Origin: Flavobacterium filum DSM 17961
GTDB lineage: Bacteria; Bacteroidota; Bacteroidia; Flavobacteriales; Flavobacteriaceae
DNA length: 64,000 bases
Assembly (NCBI RefSeq): GCF_000425465.1
Contig: NZ_AUDM01000003.1
Location: forward strand, 62,001-126,000
Direction of reading: 5' to 3'
Shown piece by piece: positions 8,089 through 16,561 of this stretch (its first letter is position 1; every line of letters begins with the position of its first letter). The notes under the pieces were generated by a model. The model made no database searches. It was not told where the DNA came from and was given only the letters and a program-made list of their open reading frames with translations. The position numbers and the translations under genes are program-made.

Positions 8089-10368
8089 ATGACACAGAAA
8101 AAAAATAACGTAACGAAAGATATTCACTACTACCAAAAAAAGTTTTGGAAACTATTTTTCTATGGTTTAGGTGGTATTTTTCTGTTTTTTGTATTTGCAA
8201 ATTTTGGTTTGTTTGGCTCGATGCCAAGTTTTGACGAATTAGAAAATCCAGATTCCAATCTTGCGACTGAAATCATTTCTTCTGACGGTGTTATTTTAGG
8301 AAAATTTTACAGAGAAAACCGTTCACCGGTTAAATATGAAGATTTGCCAAAACATTTAGTTGATGCTTTGGTGGCAACTGAAGATGAACGTTTTTATGAA
8401 CATTCCGGAATTGATGCCCGAAGAACTTTTGGTGCCGCTCTTAAATTAGGTGCAGATGGTGGAGCAAGTACCATTTCTCAACAATTAGCCAAACTATTAT
8501 TTCATGGTGAAGGTTCTCGATTCATTTTGTTTAGAATGGTTCAAAAAGTAAAAGAATGGATTATTGCCACTAAATTAGAACGTCAATACACTAAAAATGA
8601 AATCATTGCTCTTTATTTGAATCGTGCTGATTTTGTAAATACCGCAGTTGGAATTCGTTCGGCTGCTAAAGTGTATTTTGGAAAAGAACCTCGTGACTTA
8701 ACCATTGAAGAAAGTGCTTTATTGGTTGGAATGTTGAAAAACCCTTCCCTTTATAATCCAGTAAGAGAAAAAAGGAAACAGTTGGTTTTTGACAGACGTA
8801 ATACGGTTTTGGCTCAAATGGTTCGAAATAACTTTTTAGAACCGGAAGCGAAGAAAATTTTAGAAAAAAAACCAATTGTTCTAGATTTTAATCCGGAAAG
8901 CCATACAGACGGAATTGCGACCTATTTCAGAGAATACCTTAGAGATTACATGAAAAAATGGGTAAAAGAAAATAAAAAACCGGATGGTACTGAATACAAC
9001 ATTTACAATGATGGTTTAAAAATTTACACTACCATTGATTCCCGAATGCAAAAATATGCTGAGGAAGCTGTTGATGAACATTTAAGAAACCTTCAAGCAG
9101 AATTTTTTAAAGCTCAAAAAAACAATAAAAATGCTCCTTTTTCAAAAATTAATGAAGAAGAAACCGATAAATTGATGAAAAGAGCTATGAAAAATTCTGA
9201 GCGTTGGCGTATGATGAAAGCTCAAGATAAAAGCGAAGAAGACATCATCAAATCGTTTGACGTCAAAACGGACATGCGTATTTTTACTTGGAAAGGTGAA
9301 CGAGATACCATCATGACACCAATGGATTCCATTCGCTATTACAAGCATTTTTTACGTAGCGGAATGATTTCAATGGAACCTCAAACCGGACATGTAAAAT
9401 CGTGGGTGGGCGGAATAAACTACAAACATTTTCAATATGACCATGCCGGACAAGGAGCCAGACAAGTGGGTTCTACCTTTAAACCGTTTGTTTATGCCAC
9501 CGCTATTGAACAATTAAATATGTCTCCGTGTGATTCAATCATCGATTCACCCTTCACAATTCCAAGAGGAAGACATAATGTTACGGAAACTTGGACGCCC
9601 AGAAATTCTGATGGAAAATACCGTGGAATGATTAATTTGAAAAGAGCGTTGGCCAATTCTGTTAATACGGTTTCTGCTAAATTAATTGACCGAACCGGAC
9701 CAAAAGCCGTAGTTGATTTAACACACCGATTAGGAGTTACTTCCTCTATTCCAGAACAACCTGCAATTTGTTTAGGTGCAGTTGAAATTACCGTTCAAGA
9801 AATGGTAGCTGCTTTTAGCACATTTGCCAACAAAGGTATTTACATCAAACCTCAATTGATTACTCGAATAGAAGACAAAAACGGAAATATCATATTTGAA
9901 GCTATTCCGGAAAGTCATGATGTATTGAGTCAAGACATTGCTTATGCCGTTGTAAAATTGATGGAAGGTGTAACAGAAGATGGTACCGGAACCCGATTAA
10001 GATGGGGGGGTGCCGGATTTAAAAATTATGGTTATAAATTTACTAACCCAATAGCCGGAAAAACCGGAACTACTCAAAACAACTCTGATGGTTGGTTCAT
10101 GGGGTTTGTACCTAATCTTTGTACAGGAGTTTGGGTTGGCTGCGAAGACCGTGCCGCCCGATTTAGAACTACCGCTATGGGACAAGGAGCAACAATGGCT
10201 TTACCTATTTGGGGACTCTACATGGACAAATGTTATAAAGACGACAAGCTTAATGTATCGAAAGAACCTTTTGAACGCCCGGAAAATATCACCGTAAAAG
10301 TAGATTGTTGGAAAGCCGTTAAAGACACGCTTGATTTTGATCAAGATGTGGAAGAATTTAATTTTTAA
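8089..10368 (+). CDS. Class A penicillin-binding protein 1A (transglycosylase/transpeptidase)
   Basis: ATG at 8089 is preceded by AAGGAG at 8079-8084 within the gldH end; this unusually good RBS decides the start over the upstream TTG at 8071. The 759-residue bifunctional enzyme polymerises and crosslinks peptidoglycan. A membrane anchor lies near residues 20-40. The GT51 domain shows EDERFYEHSG and STISQQLAKLL. The transpeptidase domain has the three active-site motifs: STFK (Ser462-Lys465), SVN, and KTG (658-660). A long Lys-rich insertion sits between the two domains. It is the last gene of the ricT-gldH operon and ends before a terminator. Confidence 0.93.
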   Translation: MTQKKNNVTKDIHYYQKKFWKLFFYGLGGIFLFFVFANFGLFGSMPSFDELENPDSNLATEIISSDGVILGKFYRENRSPVKYEDLPKHLVDALVATEDERFYEHSGIDARRTFGAALKLGADGGASTISQQLAKLLFHGEGSRFILFRMVQKVKEWIIATKLERQYTKNEIIALYLNRADFVNTAVGIRSAAKVYFGKEPRDLTIEESALLVGMLKNPSLYNPVREKRKQLVFDRRNTVLAQMVRNNFLEPEAKKILEKKPIVLDFNPESHTDGIATYFREYLRDYMKKWVKENKKPDGTEYNIYNDGLKIYTTIDSRMQKYAEEAVDEHLRNLQAEFFKAQKNNKNAPFSKINEEETDKLMKRAMKNSERWRMMKAQDKSEEDIIKSFDVKTDMRIFTWKGERDTIMTPMDSIRYYKHFLRSGMISMEPQTGHVKSWVGGINYKHFQYDHAGQGARQVGSTFKPFVYATAIEQLNMSPCDSIIDSPFTIPRGRHNVTETWTPRNSDGKYRGMINLKRALANSVNTVSAKLIDRTGPKAVVDLTHRLGVTSSIPEQPAICLGAVEITVQEMVAAFSTFANKGIYIKPQLITRIEDKNGNIIFEAIPESHDVLSQDIAYAVVKLMEGVTEDGTGTRLRWGGAGFKNYGYKFTNPIAGKTGTTQNNSDGWFMGFVPNLCTGVWVGCEDRAARFRTTAMGQGATMALPIWGLYMDKCYKDDKLNVSKEPFERPENITVKVDCWKAVKDTLDFDQDVEEFNF

Positions 10369-10392
10369 GTAAATTTATAAATATAAAATAAT

Positions 10393-10426
10393 AAAAAAAT
10401 GGACTTTGCAAAAAGCCCATTTTTTT
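10393..10426 (+). terminator. Terminator after the PBP gene
   Basis: AAAAAATGGACTTT (10393-10406) and its partner around 10412-10426 form a stem with one A-C mismatch and a GCAA tetraloop, ending in six T. TACCTTTA at 10428-10435 directly after it is a candidate -7 box for scoA. Confidence 0.75.
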
Positions 10427-10458
10427 ATACCTTTAAAATTCGAAAACAAACAAACGAT

Positions 10459-11157
10459 ATGATTACACGAAAAGTAAATTCTGTGCAAGAAGCTCTTGTT
10501 GGAATTACCGATAATATGACCATTATGCTCGGAGGTTTTGGCCTTTGTGGCATTCCGGAAAACAGCATTGCTGAATTAGTAAAAAAGGGCGTTTCTAATC
10601 TTACTTGCATTTCGAACAATGCCGGAGTAGATGATTTCGGATTAGGTTTATTGCTTCAAAAGAAACAAATTAAAAAAATGATTTCATCGTATGTTGGTGA
10701 AAATGCAGAATTTGAACGTCAAATGCTTTCGGGAGAATTAGATGTTGAACTTACTCCTCAAGGAACATTAGCCGAAAAATGCAGAGCTGCTCAACACGGA
10801 ATTCCTGCTTTTTTTACACCCGCCGGTTACGGAACCGAAGTGGCTGAAGGAAAAGAAACCCGTGAATTTAATGGAAAAATGTATGTCATGGAAGAAGCCT
10901 ACAAAGCTGATTTCGCCATCGTAAAAGCATGGAAAGGTGACGAAGCCGGAAACCTAATTTTTAAAGGAACCGCCCGAAATTTCAATTCATGCATGGCTGG
11001 TGCTGCAAAAATCACCATTGCCGAAGTAGAAGAATTAGTGCCCGCCGGAACATTAGACCCCAATCAAATTCACATTCCAGGAATTATGGTAAACCGAATT
11101 TTTCAAGGTGAAAAGTTTGAAAAAAGAATTGAACAAAGAACAGTTAGACAAAGATAA
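10459..11157 (+). CDS. scoA: Succinyl-CoA:3-oxoacid CoA-transferase subunit A
   Basis: Subunit A of the enzyme that moves CoA from succinyl-CoA to acetoacetate. The ATG at 10459 ([12 protein letters not shown]) is chosen because the frame upstream overlaps a terminator and promoter. The 232-residue protein shows the CoA-binding signature [11 protein letters not shown] and the usual landmarks [11 protein letters not shown] and [13 protein letters not shown]. Subunit B follows 100 bases later, separated by a short tandem repeat array, an unusual gap for this subunit pair. Confidence 0.93.
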   Translation: MITRKVNSVQEALVGITDNMTIMLGGFGLCGIPENSIAELVKKGVSNLTCISNNAGVDDFGLGLLLQKKQIKKMISSYVGENAEFERQMLSGELDVELTPQGTLAEKCRAAQHGIPAFFTPAGYGTEVAEGKETREFNGKMYVMEEAYKADFAIVKAWKGDEAGNLIFKGTARNFNSCMAGAAKITIAEVEELVPAGTLDPNQIHIPGIMVNRIFQGEKFEKRIEQRTVRQR

Positions 11158-11191
11158 TGTGGCAATGAAACAATTTGTCAATTAGACAATT

Positions 11192-11255
11192 AATTGACAT
11201 CTTTCCGAATTGACACATTGACTAATTGACACATTAAACAATTGACACATTAAAA
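11192..11255. repeat. 16-bp tandem repeat between scoA and scoB
   Basis: AATTGACACATT occurs at 11208, 11224 and 11240 with an exact period of 16. A weaker unit beginning AATTGACA lies at 11192, again 16 bases upstream. The array runs to within two bases of the scoB ATG and leaves no visible Shine-Dalgarno sequence. Confidence 0.9.
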
Positions 11256-11257
11256 AA

Positions 11258-11917
11258 ATGGCTTTAGATAAAAATCAAATTGCAAAACGAATTGCAAAAG
11301 AAGTAAAAGACGGTTACTACGTAAACTTAGGAATCGGAATCCCGACACTGGTTGCCAATTTTGTTCGAACGGATATTTCAGTTGAATTTCAAAGTGAAAA
11401 CGGAGTATTGGGCATGGGTCCATTTCCATTTGAAGGAGAAGAAGATGCGGACATTATCAATGCAGGAAAACAAACTATTACTACGTTGCCCGGAGCTTCC
11501 TTTTTTGACTCCGCTTTTAGTTTTGGAATGATACGTAGCAAAAAAGTTGACTTAACGATTTTAGGTGCGATGGAAGTTTCCGAAAACGGCGATATTGCCA
11601 ATTGGAAAATCCCCGGTAAAATGGTAAAAGGAATGGGCGGAGCGATGGATTTAGTTGCTTCGGCAGAAAACATCATTGTTGCCATGATGCACGTGAACAA
11701 AGCCGGCGAATCAAAAGTGCTAAAAAATTGTACTTTACCATTAACTGGTGTAGGTTGTGTTAAAAAAATTGTAACCGAATTAGCCGTGATGGATGTTACA
11801 CCAAACGGTTTCAAACTTCTCGAACGAGCTCCCGGTGTTTCTGTCGAAGAAATCATCAAAGCTACAGAAGGAACATTGATTGTAGAAGGTGAAATTCCGG
11901 AAATGGTTTTGGATTAA
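11258..11917 (+). CDS. scoB: Succinyl-CoA:3-oxoacid CoA-transferase subunit B
   Basis: The 219-residue B subunit carries the catalytic glutamate in the motif SENGVLG (Glu47), which forms the CoA thioester. GIGIPT near residue 26, the segment DIINAGKQTITTLPGA and the C-terminal LLERAPGVSVEEI fit the family in length and order. It works with ScoA, encoded just upstream, in ketone-body or leucine breakdown and acetoacetate use. Confidence 0.94.
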   Translation: MALDKNQIAKRIAKEVKDGYYVNLGIGIPTLVANFVRTDISVEFQSENGVLGMGPFPFEGEEDADIINAGKQTITTLPGASFFDSAFSFGMIRSKKVDLTILGAMEVSENGDIANWKIPGKMVKGMGGAMDLVASAENIIVAMMHVNKAGESKVLKNCTLPLTGVGCVKKIVTELAVMDVTPNGFKLLERAPGVSVEEIIKATEGTLIVEGEIPEMVLD

Positions 11918-11934
11918 CTACTAAGAAATAATAT

Positions 11935-12993
11935 ATGAAAAAAATCCTGTTCCTATTTTTCTTGACTTTTTACAATGGATTTTCACAAGAATATTTACTA
12001 GAAGATGAAGTTTTAAAAGGGAAACCTAAATCGATTGAACTAACTGTTTCAAGTGAAAATTCGAATGAAATTCCAATAGAATCGAAAACGTTTGATGAAA
12101 AAGGAAGGATAATTTTATTCAAGAAATTTTACAACAATCGTATTCATACTCAAGAGAGAACAAAATATACCAAAAATCAAATCATTATAGAATTATGTGA
12201 TGGATGTAATGATTTAGACAAAGAATTTGCGGAATTTTCAATTAAAGAAAATCAAAAGAATCCTTATTCAGGATATTTAACTGCCGACCCCAGAAGAACA
12301 TTTAAAACAATCAAAACAACTGACAAAAAAGGAAATGTAATTTTATCTAACACTTACAATCCGGAAGGTTATTTAATTTGGGAAAAAAGATATACTTACG
12401 ATAAAAACACCAACCTTTTATCTACTGAAACTTTTGATGACGAAGGTAAAAAAGAAAAAGAATATATAAAAAACACTTATGATTCAAAAGGCTTATTAAT
12501 CGAATCAATTAACGTAACAGATCATCATGAAACTAAAACTGCATATGAGTACGACAAACAGAATCGAAAAATAATTGAAAAAGTTTGGCAAAATAAAAAA
12601 CTAAACGAATATAAATTTGAATATCTAACCATAAAAGATACATCTAAGGTTTTGAAATATTACAAAAATCTTGATGATAACTCTTTTAAATTAGGCACTT
12701 CTGAAGTTACTTATGTTGAAAATAACACTAAAATTAAAAAAGTAACTGGTATTTATAATGGTAATATAAACTACACCCGTTTTTTTGTTTATGATGCTCA
12801 AAACAAACTCATTTCTAAAACCTATTATAACGAGAAAAACGAACTTCGAACAGAAACAAAAATAAAGTATGATCAAGTGGGAAATTGGATTGAAATGAAT
12901 GTTTCAAATCTAATGAATGTTAGTTATAACGGAGGAGAATTAAAGCCTGAATGGAGAAGAAATAAATATATTAGAAAAATTCAATATAATTAA
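11935..12993 (+). CDS. Secreted YD-repeat-like protein of unknown function
   Basis: The 352-residue protein has a signal peptide (MKKILFLFFLTFYNGFS). The rest is built of short repeats of the type TYDKNTNLLSTETFD and EYDKQNRKIIEKV, about 20-25 residues each, which resemble the YD repeats of RHS-like proteins and beta-strand-rich shells. There is no toxin-like C-terminus and no neighbouring immunity gene, so a polymorphic-toxin role is not supported. It lies 17 bases after scoB but is probably unrelated in function. Confidence 0.6.
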   Translation: MKKILFLFFLTFYNGFSQEYLLEDEVLKGKPKSIELTVSSENSNEIPIESKTFDEKGRIILFKKFYNNRIHTQERTKYTKNQIIIELCDGCNDLDKEFAEFSIKENQKNPYSGYLTADPRRTFKTIKTTDKKGNVILSNTYNPEGYLIWEKRYTYDKNTNLLSTETFDDEGKKEKEYIKNTYDSKGLLIESINVTDHHETKTAYEYDKQNRKIIEKVWQNKKLNEYKFEYLTIKDTSKVLKYYKNLDDNSFKLGTSEVTYVENNTKIKKVTGIYNGNINYTRFFVYDAQNKLISKTYYNEKNELRTETKIKYDQVGNWIEMNVSNLMNVSYNGGELKPEWRRNKYIRKIQYN

Positions 12994-13017
12994 ATTCTTG
13001 CTAATCGAAATTAATGA

Positions 13018-13407
13018 TTATTTATTCAAATACCCCAACAAAACCTCATTGGCATTTTCAAAAGTAGGAGGTTGATCGGTGACCCTTACTGCTCGTTTTT
13101 TGTTTAATTTATAGGTCAAATCAAATTCTGTTGTAAATAGAATAACCGATAAAAACGGATTATTAATAAAAGGAAGCAAACGTTCAAAAGCACTATCAAT
13201 AGTATGAATTTCAAACAATTCTTCTTTTTGAAAGCGGAATTTCAATTCCAATTTTAATTCATTTTCATCTAAAACGGGACGAATAAAAATATTTTTTAGT
13301 TCAGTGTTGCCGATGGTTTTGGCAAAAGTAAGTTTGGCAAAAGTTCCATCAGAAAGACTTGCTTTAAATTGTTCATAAAACTCAGAAAACGTTGCAGTAA
13401 ATAACAT
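13018..13407 (-). CDS. Conserved-looking hypothetical protein
   Basis: A 129-residue soluble protein without signal peptide or membrane segment; I do not recognise the family. It has a mixed alpha/beta composition with several Phe- and Leu-rich strands (LKNIFIRPV, LELKFRFQKEE) and ends LLGYLNK. It is 11 bases downstream of the ABC transporter ATPase gene on the same strand and may belong to its operon. It is convergent with the YD-repeat gene. Confidence 0.6.
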   Translation of the reverse strand: MLFTATFSEFYEQFKASLSDGTFAKLTFAKTIGNTELKNIFIRPVLDENELKLELKFRFQKEELFEIHTIDSAFERLLPFINNPFLSVILFTTEFDLTYKLNKKRAVRVTDQPPTFENANEVLLGYLNK

Positions 13408-13418
13408 ATTTTTATTTT

Positions 13419-15113
13419 TTATCCTTTCGGAATAGCATCAATTAATTTTTTGGTATAATCACTTTTCGGATTGGCATACAATTGATCTGCATCGGCGATT
13501 TCTTCCATTTTCCCTTTGTTCATGACTAAAACTTGGTCGCTCATGTATTTTACAACTGCTAAATCATGAGAAATAAAAATATACGTAAATCCGAAATTTT
13601 CTTTTAGTTCATTCAGTAAATTCAACACTTGAGCTTGAACAGATATATCCAATGCCGAAACCGACTCGTCGCAAACAATTAATTTGGGTTGCAAAGCAAT
13701 GGTTCTCGCAATGCCAATGCGTTGCCGTTGACCACCTGAAAATTCATGCGGATAACGGTTAAAATAAGCCACGCCCAACCCTACTCTTTCCAAAATCTCG
13801 ATGGTTTTTGCTTTTCGTTCAGAATCGTTTTTATACAAACCATGCACTTTCATCGGTTCCACAATCGCTTTTCCAACCGGAATTCTTGGGTTTAAAGACG
13901 AATATGGATCTTGAAAAATAAGCTGAATTTCTTTTCTAAGTTTTCTAATTTCGTCTTTGCTGAGTTTTGTAATGTCGTTTCCTTTATAAAAAATTTGTCC
14001 GGCAGTTGCTTTATCCAATTGTAAAATGGCGTTTCCTAAGGTTGATTTTCCACAGCCGGATTCGCCCACCAAACCAACTGTTTCGCCTTCATAAATTTTA
14101 AAACTCACATCATCAACCGCCTTAAACGACAGTTTTTTTCCAAATAAACCAATAGTAGAAAGATATTCTTTTTCTACATTTTTTACTTCCAAAATTGGCT
14201 GTTGTGCATATAATTTCTCTTGATTTTCTTTTCTTTCTTCGGAAGAAACAATTTCGTTTGAAACCGAATTATTCAAAAAATCCTGAATTGTTGGCAATCG
14301 TTTTAATCTAAAATCCAACGAAGGTCTAGAGGCTATCAATGCTTTGGTATAATTGTGCTGCGGATTTTCAAAAATAGCTTTGGCGATTCCTTGTTCAACA
14401 ATCTCGCCTTTATACATCACCAAAATTCGATTGGCAATTTCTGAAACCAACGACAAATCATGCGAAATAAACAAAATACTCATCTTGGTTTCTTGTTGCA
14501 AATCCTTCAACAATTGAATAATTTCCTTTTGAACGGTTACGTCTAAAGCAGTTGTGGGCTCGTCAGCAATCAAAATTTTTGGTTTGCAGGCAATCGCCAT
14601 CGCAATCATAACTCGCTGTTTTTGCCCGCCTGAAATCTGATGCGGATATTTGTTGAATAGTTCTTCCGGATTGGGTAATTTTACTTTTTCAAACAATGAA
14701 AGTACTTCTACTTTTATTTCTTTGTTTGATAACTCAGTATGTCTTTCTAAAATTTCGGCTACTTGAAAACCGCATTTTAAGGATGGATTTAACGAACTCA
14801 TTGGCTCCTGAAAAATCATCGCAATTTCGTTTCCTCTTATTTTTTGAAATTCCTTATCGGATAAATTCGTGATTTCTTTTCCTTCAAAAACAATTGAACC
14901 GCTATTGATAGAAGAAATTCTTTTTGGCAACAATCCCATAATCGCCAATGATGAAACTGATTTTCCTGAACCGGATTCACCAACCACACCTAAAATTTCA
15001 TTTGAATTCAGTTGAAAATCAATTCCATGAATAACGGGAATATAGCTTTTCTCTCGCAAAAAAGAAATTCCAAGTTGACGTACTTCTAACAATGGAAAAG
15101 ACAAATCTGCCAT
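13419..15113 (-). CDS. ABC transporter with two fused ATPase domains (peptide/nickel type)
   Basis: The 564-residue protein contains two complete ABC ATPase domains: Walker A GESGSGKS (about residue 45) with signature SGGQKQR, and Walker A GESGCGKS (about residue 350) with signature SGGQRQR. Each is followed by the oligopeptide-transporter C-terminal extension. The layout equals DppD-DppF or YejF fused in one chain. No permease or binding protein is nearby, so its partners must lie elsewhere. The start overlaps the stop of the exonuclease gene by one base. Confidence 0.88.
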   Translation of the reverse strand: MADLSFPLLEVRQLGISFLREKSYIPVIHGIDFQLNSNEILGVVGESGSGKSVSSLAIMGLLPKRISSINSGSIVFEGKEITNLSDKEFQKIRGNEIAMIFQEPMSSLNPSLKCGFQVAEILERHTELSNKEIKVEVLSLFEKVKLPNPEELFNKYPHQISGGQKQRVMIAMAIACKPKILIADEPTTALDVTVQKEIIQLLKDLQQETKMSILFISHDLSLVSEIANRILVMYKGEIVEQGIAKAIFENPQHNYTKALIASRPSLDFRLKRLPTIQDFLNNSVSNEIVSSEERKENQEKLYAQQPILEVKNVEKEYLSTIGLFGKKLSFKAVDDVSFKIYEGETVGLVGESGCGKSTLGNAILQLDKATAGQIFYKGNDITKLSKDEIRKLRKEIQLIFQDPYSSLNPRIPVGKAIVEPMKVHGLYKNDSERKAKTIEILERVGLGVAYFNRYPHEFSGGQRQRIGIARTIALQPKLIVCDESVSALDISVQAQVLNLLNELKENFGFTYIFISHDLAVVKYMSDQVLVMNKGKMEEIADADQLYANPKSDYTKKLIDAIPKG

Positions 15114-15826
15114 TAAATATGAATGATTTCTTCTTCAATTAATAAATCTTCTCTTCTCATTCTCAAAAACAATTGAGCAACAGCAATGACATCTTTTTCA
15201 CAATACGTTACTATTCGATCAATATCCTTATCAACATAATAAACATAAGCCACTTCGCTACCATCAATATCATCTTTAGGAGAAGGAATATTTAACACTT
15301 TAGTCAATAATCGTAGGGAAGTATAATGTTTATAATCGCCAAATTTCCATAATTCCATCGTGTCGATATGTGGAATTTCCCAAGGTTTTTTTCCAAATAA
15401 ATTTAATTTGGCCGGTATTTCAATTTGATTGATAATCATCCTTCTTGCAATAAAAGGAAAATCAAATTCTTTGGCATTGTGTCCGCAAAGAATATGCTGA
15501 GGTTGATTAAAATGATTATTGATTAAATTACTAAACTCTTTTAAAATCTTTTTTTCTTCACCATGAAAAGAGGTAACTCTAAAATTTCGAATGTCACCTT
15601 TTATCGTAAAATAGCCGACAGAAATACAAATGATTTTTCCAAATTCAGCCCAAATTCCAGCTCTATCATAAAACTCTTCGGGTGTAAATTCATCTTTTCG
15701 TTGATACTGTGTTTTCGATTCAAACAAATATTGTTTTTCTTCATCTAACAATTTAAAATTTTCTTGTTCCGGAACCGTTTCAATATCCAGAAATAAAATG
15801 TGGTCTAATTTAATTTTTTCGATCAT
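15113..15826 (-). CDS. Predicted 3'-5' exonuclease (DEDD, PolB exonuclease-like)
   Basis: The ATG at 15826 (MIEKIKLDHILFLDIETVPE) is preferred over the upstream candidate because the acidic ExoI motif DIETVP is then close to the N-terminus, as in the family. Further DEDD elements are GHNAKEFDFPF (ExoII) and YCEKDVIAVAQLF (ExoIII). At 237 residues it matches the stand-alone DNA polymerase B exonuclease-like family. It probably degrades or proofreads nucleic acid in the cytosol. The substrate is not known. Confidence 0.8.
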   Translation of the reverse strand: MIEKIKLDHILFLDIETVPEQENFKLLDEEKQYLFESKTQYQRKDEFTPEEFYDRAGIWAEFGKIICISVGYFTIKGDIRNFRVTSFHGEEKKILKEFSNLINNHFNQPQHILCGHNAKEFDFPFIARRMIINQIEIPAKLNLFGKKPWEIPHIDTMELWKFGDYKHYTSLRLLTKVLNIPSPKDDIDGSEVAYVYYVDKDIDRIVTYCEKDVIAVAQLFLRMRREDLLIEEEIIHI

Positions 15827-15880
15827 GGCTTTAAATTTATTTATAAATATATAAAAAAATGATTTGAAAACATAATCCCA

Positions 15881-15903
15881 AAAAAAAACCACCATAAAGG
15901 TGG
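15881..15903 (-). terminator. Terminator of the DUF1573 gene (minus strand)
   Basis: Read on the minus strand, CCACC-TTTAT-GGTGG is followed by eight T. The stem has only 5 bp but the T-tract is long. It lies 33 bases after the DUF1573 stop codon. Confidence 0.7.
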
Positions 15904-15935
15904 CTTAATCGAATTATAATTTAGTAAAACAAATT

Positions 15936-16388
15936 TTATTGATTAACTTCAGAGTCAATTACTTTTCCTTTGATAGTTAGCACTTTAGGAACTTCATTTT
16001 CGTTTAATGAAACGGTAACCGTTTTTGAAAATGCACCTGGTGATGCTGCATTATAAGTAGCAGTCACTGTAGCTTTTTCTCCAGGTTTTACCGGGGTTTT
16101 AGTATAATTTGTAGCTGTACAACCACAAGAAGCTTTTACATTAGTAATGATAACGGTTTGTTTGGTTGTATTTACAAAACTAAAATCGTGAGATACCGGT
16201 ACACCTTTTTTCAAATCACCAAAATCAAAAACTTCTTCTTTCCATTTTACAGGCGTAGTAGGTTTTTGTGCAGGTGGTGTAGTAGTGATTGTTGGACCAA
16301 CATCAGCTTTTTTCTCTTGAGCAGAAACTCCTACTGAAAAGAAAAGAGCAGCCGCAATTGTCAATAATGATACATTTAATGATTTCAT
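15936..16388 (-). CDS. Secreted DUF1573 protein
   Basis: The 150-residue protein has a signal peptide ending near SVGVSAQ, a Pro/Thr-rich linker, and then one DUF1573 domain of Ig-like fold (FDFGDLKKGVPVSHDFSF, ITNVKASCGCT). The Cys-Gly-Cys in the domain is typical for this family, which is abundant in Bacteroidota envelopes and whose role is unknown. It is divergent from the histidine kinase gene and a phased repeat array lies directly upstream of its promoter, so it is a likely target of that two-component system. Confidence 0.85.
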   Translation of the reverse strand: MKSLNVSLLTIAAALFFSVGVSAQEKKADVGPTITTTPPAQKPTTPVKWKEEVFDFGDLKKGVPVSHDFSFVNTTKQTVIITNVKASCGCTATNYTKTPVKPGEKATVTATYNAASPGAFSKTVTVSLNENEVPKVLTIKGKVIDSEVNQ

Positions 16389-16429
16389 AAATATTATTTT
16401 TTAGTGTTTATTACTATTTTTGAACAGAA

Positions 16430-16437
16430 CAAATGTA
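16430..16437 (-). promoter_or_regulatory. -7 box of the DUF1573 gene
   Basis: TACATTTG on the minus strand fits TAnnTTTG, 42 bases before the start codon at 16388. The repeat array at 16458-16506 begins about 20 bases upstream of it. Confidence 0.5.
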
Positions 16438-16457
16438 TCAATTCATAATTTAGATTT

Positions 16458-16506
16458 TGTTAATCGATATTTAAGTTTTGTTAATGAGTTGTTAATCGCT
16501 GTTTTT
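16458..16506. promoter_or_regulatory. Helically phased TGTTAAT repeat array, probable response-regulator operator
   Basis: Exact TGTTAAT copies lie at 16458-16464, 16479-16485 and 16490-16496. Degenerate copies fill the phase at 16469-16475 (ATTTAAG) and 16500-16506 (TGTTTTT). Spacings are 11, 10, 11 and 10 bases, one helical turn each, the arrangement bound by OmpR/PhoB-family regulators. The array is between the DUF1573 gene and the operon that encodes such a regulator. Confidence 0.55.
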
Positions 16507-16533
16507 TACTGATTTATAAGATGATTGATTAAC

Positions 16534-16541
16534 TAGTTTTG
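16534..16541 (+). promoter_or_regulatory. -7 box of the histidine kinase/response regulator operon
   Basis: TAGTTTTG fits TAnnTTTG. It lies 20 bases before the TTG start at 16562, which leaves only a short leader. Confidence 0.45.
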
Positions 16542-16561
16542 TTCCATTAAAATAATATTTT

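Noticed and set aside
11935..12993. Polymorphic toxin with YD repeats
   Set aside because: The protein is short, the repeats are weak, there is no variable toxin end and no immunity gene.
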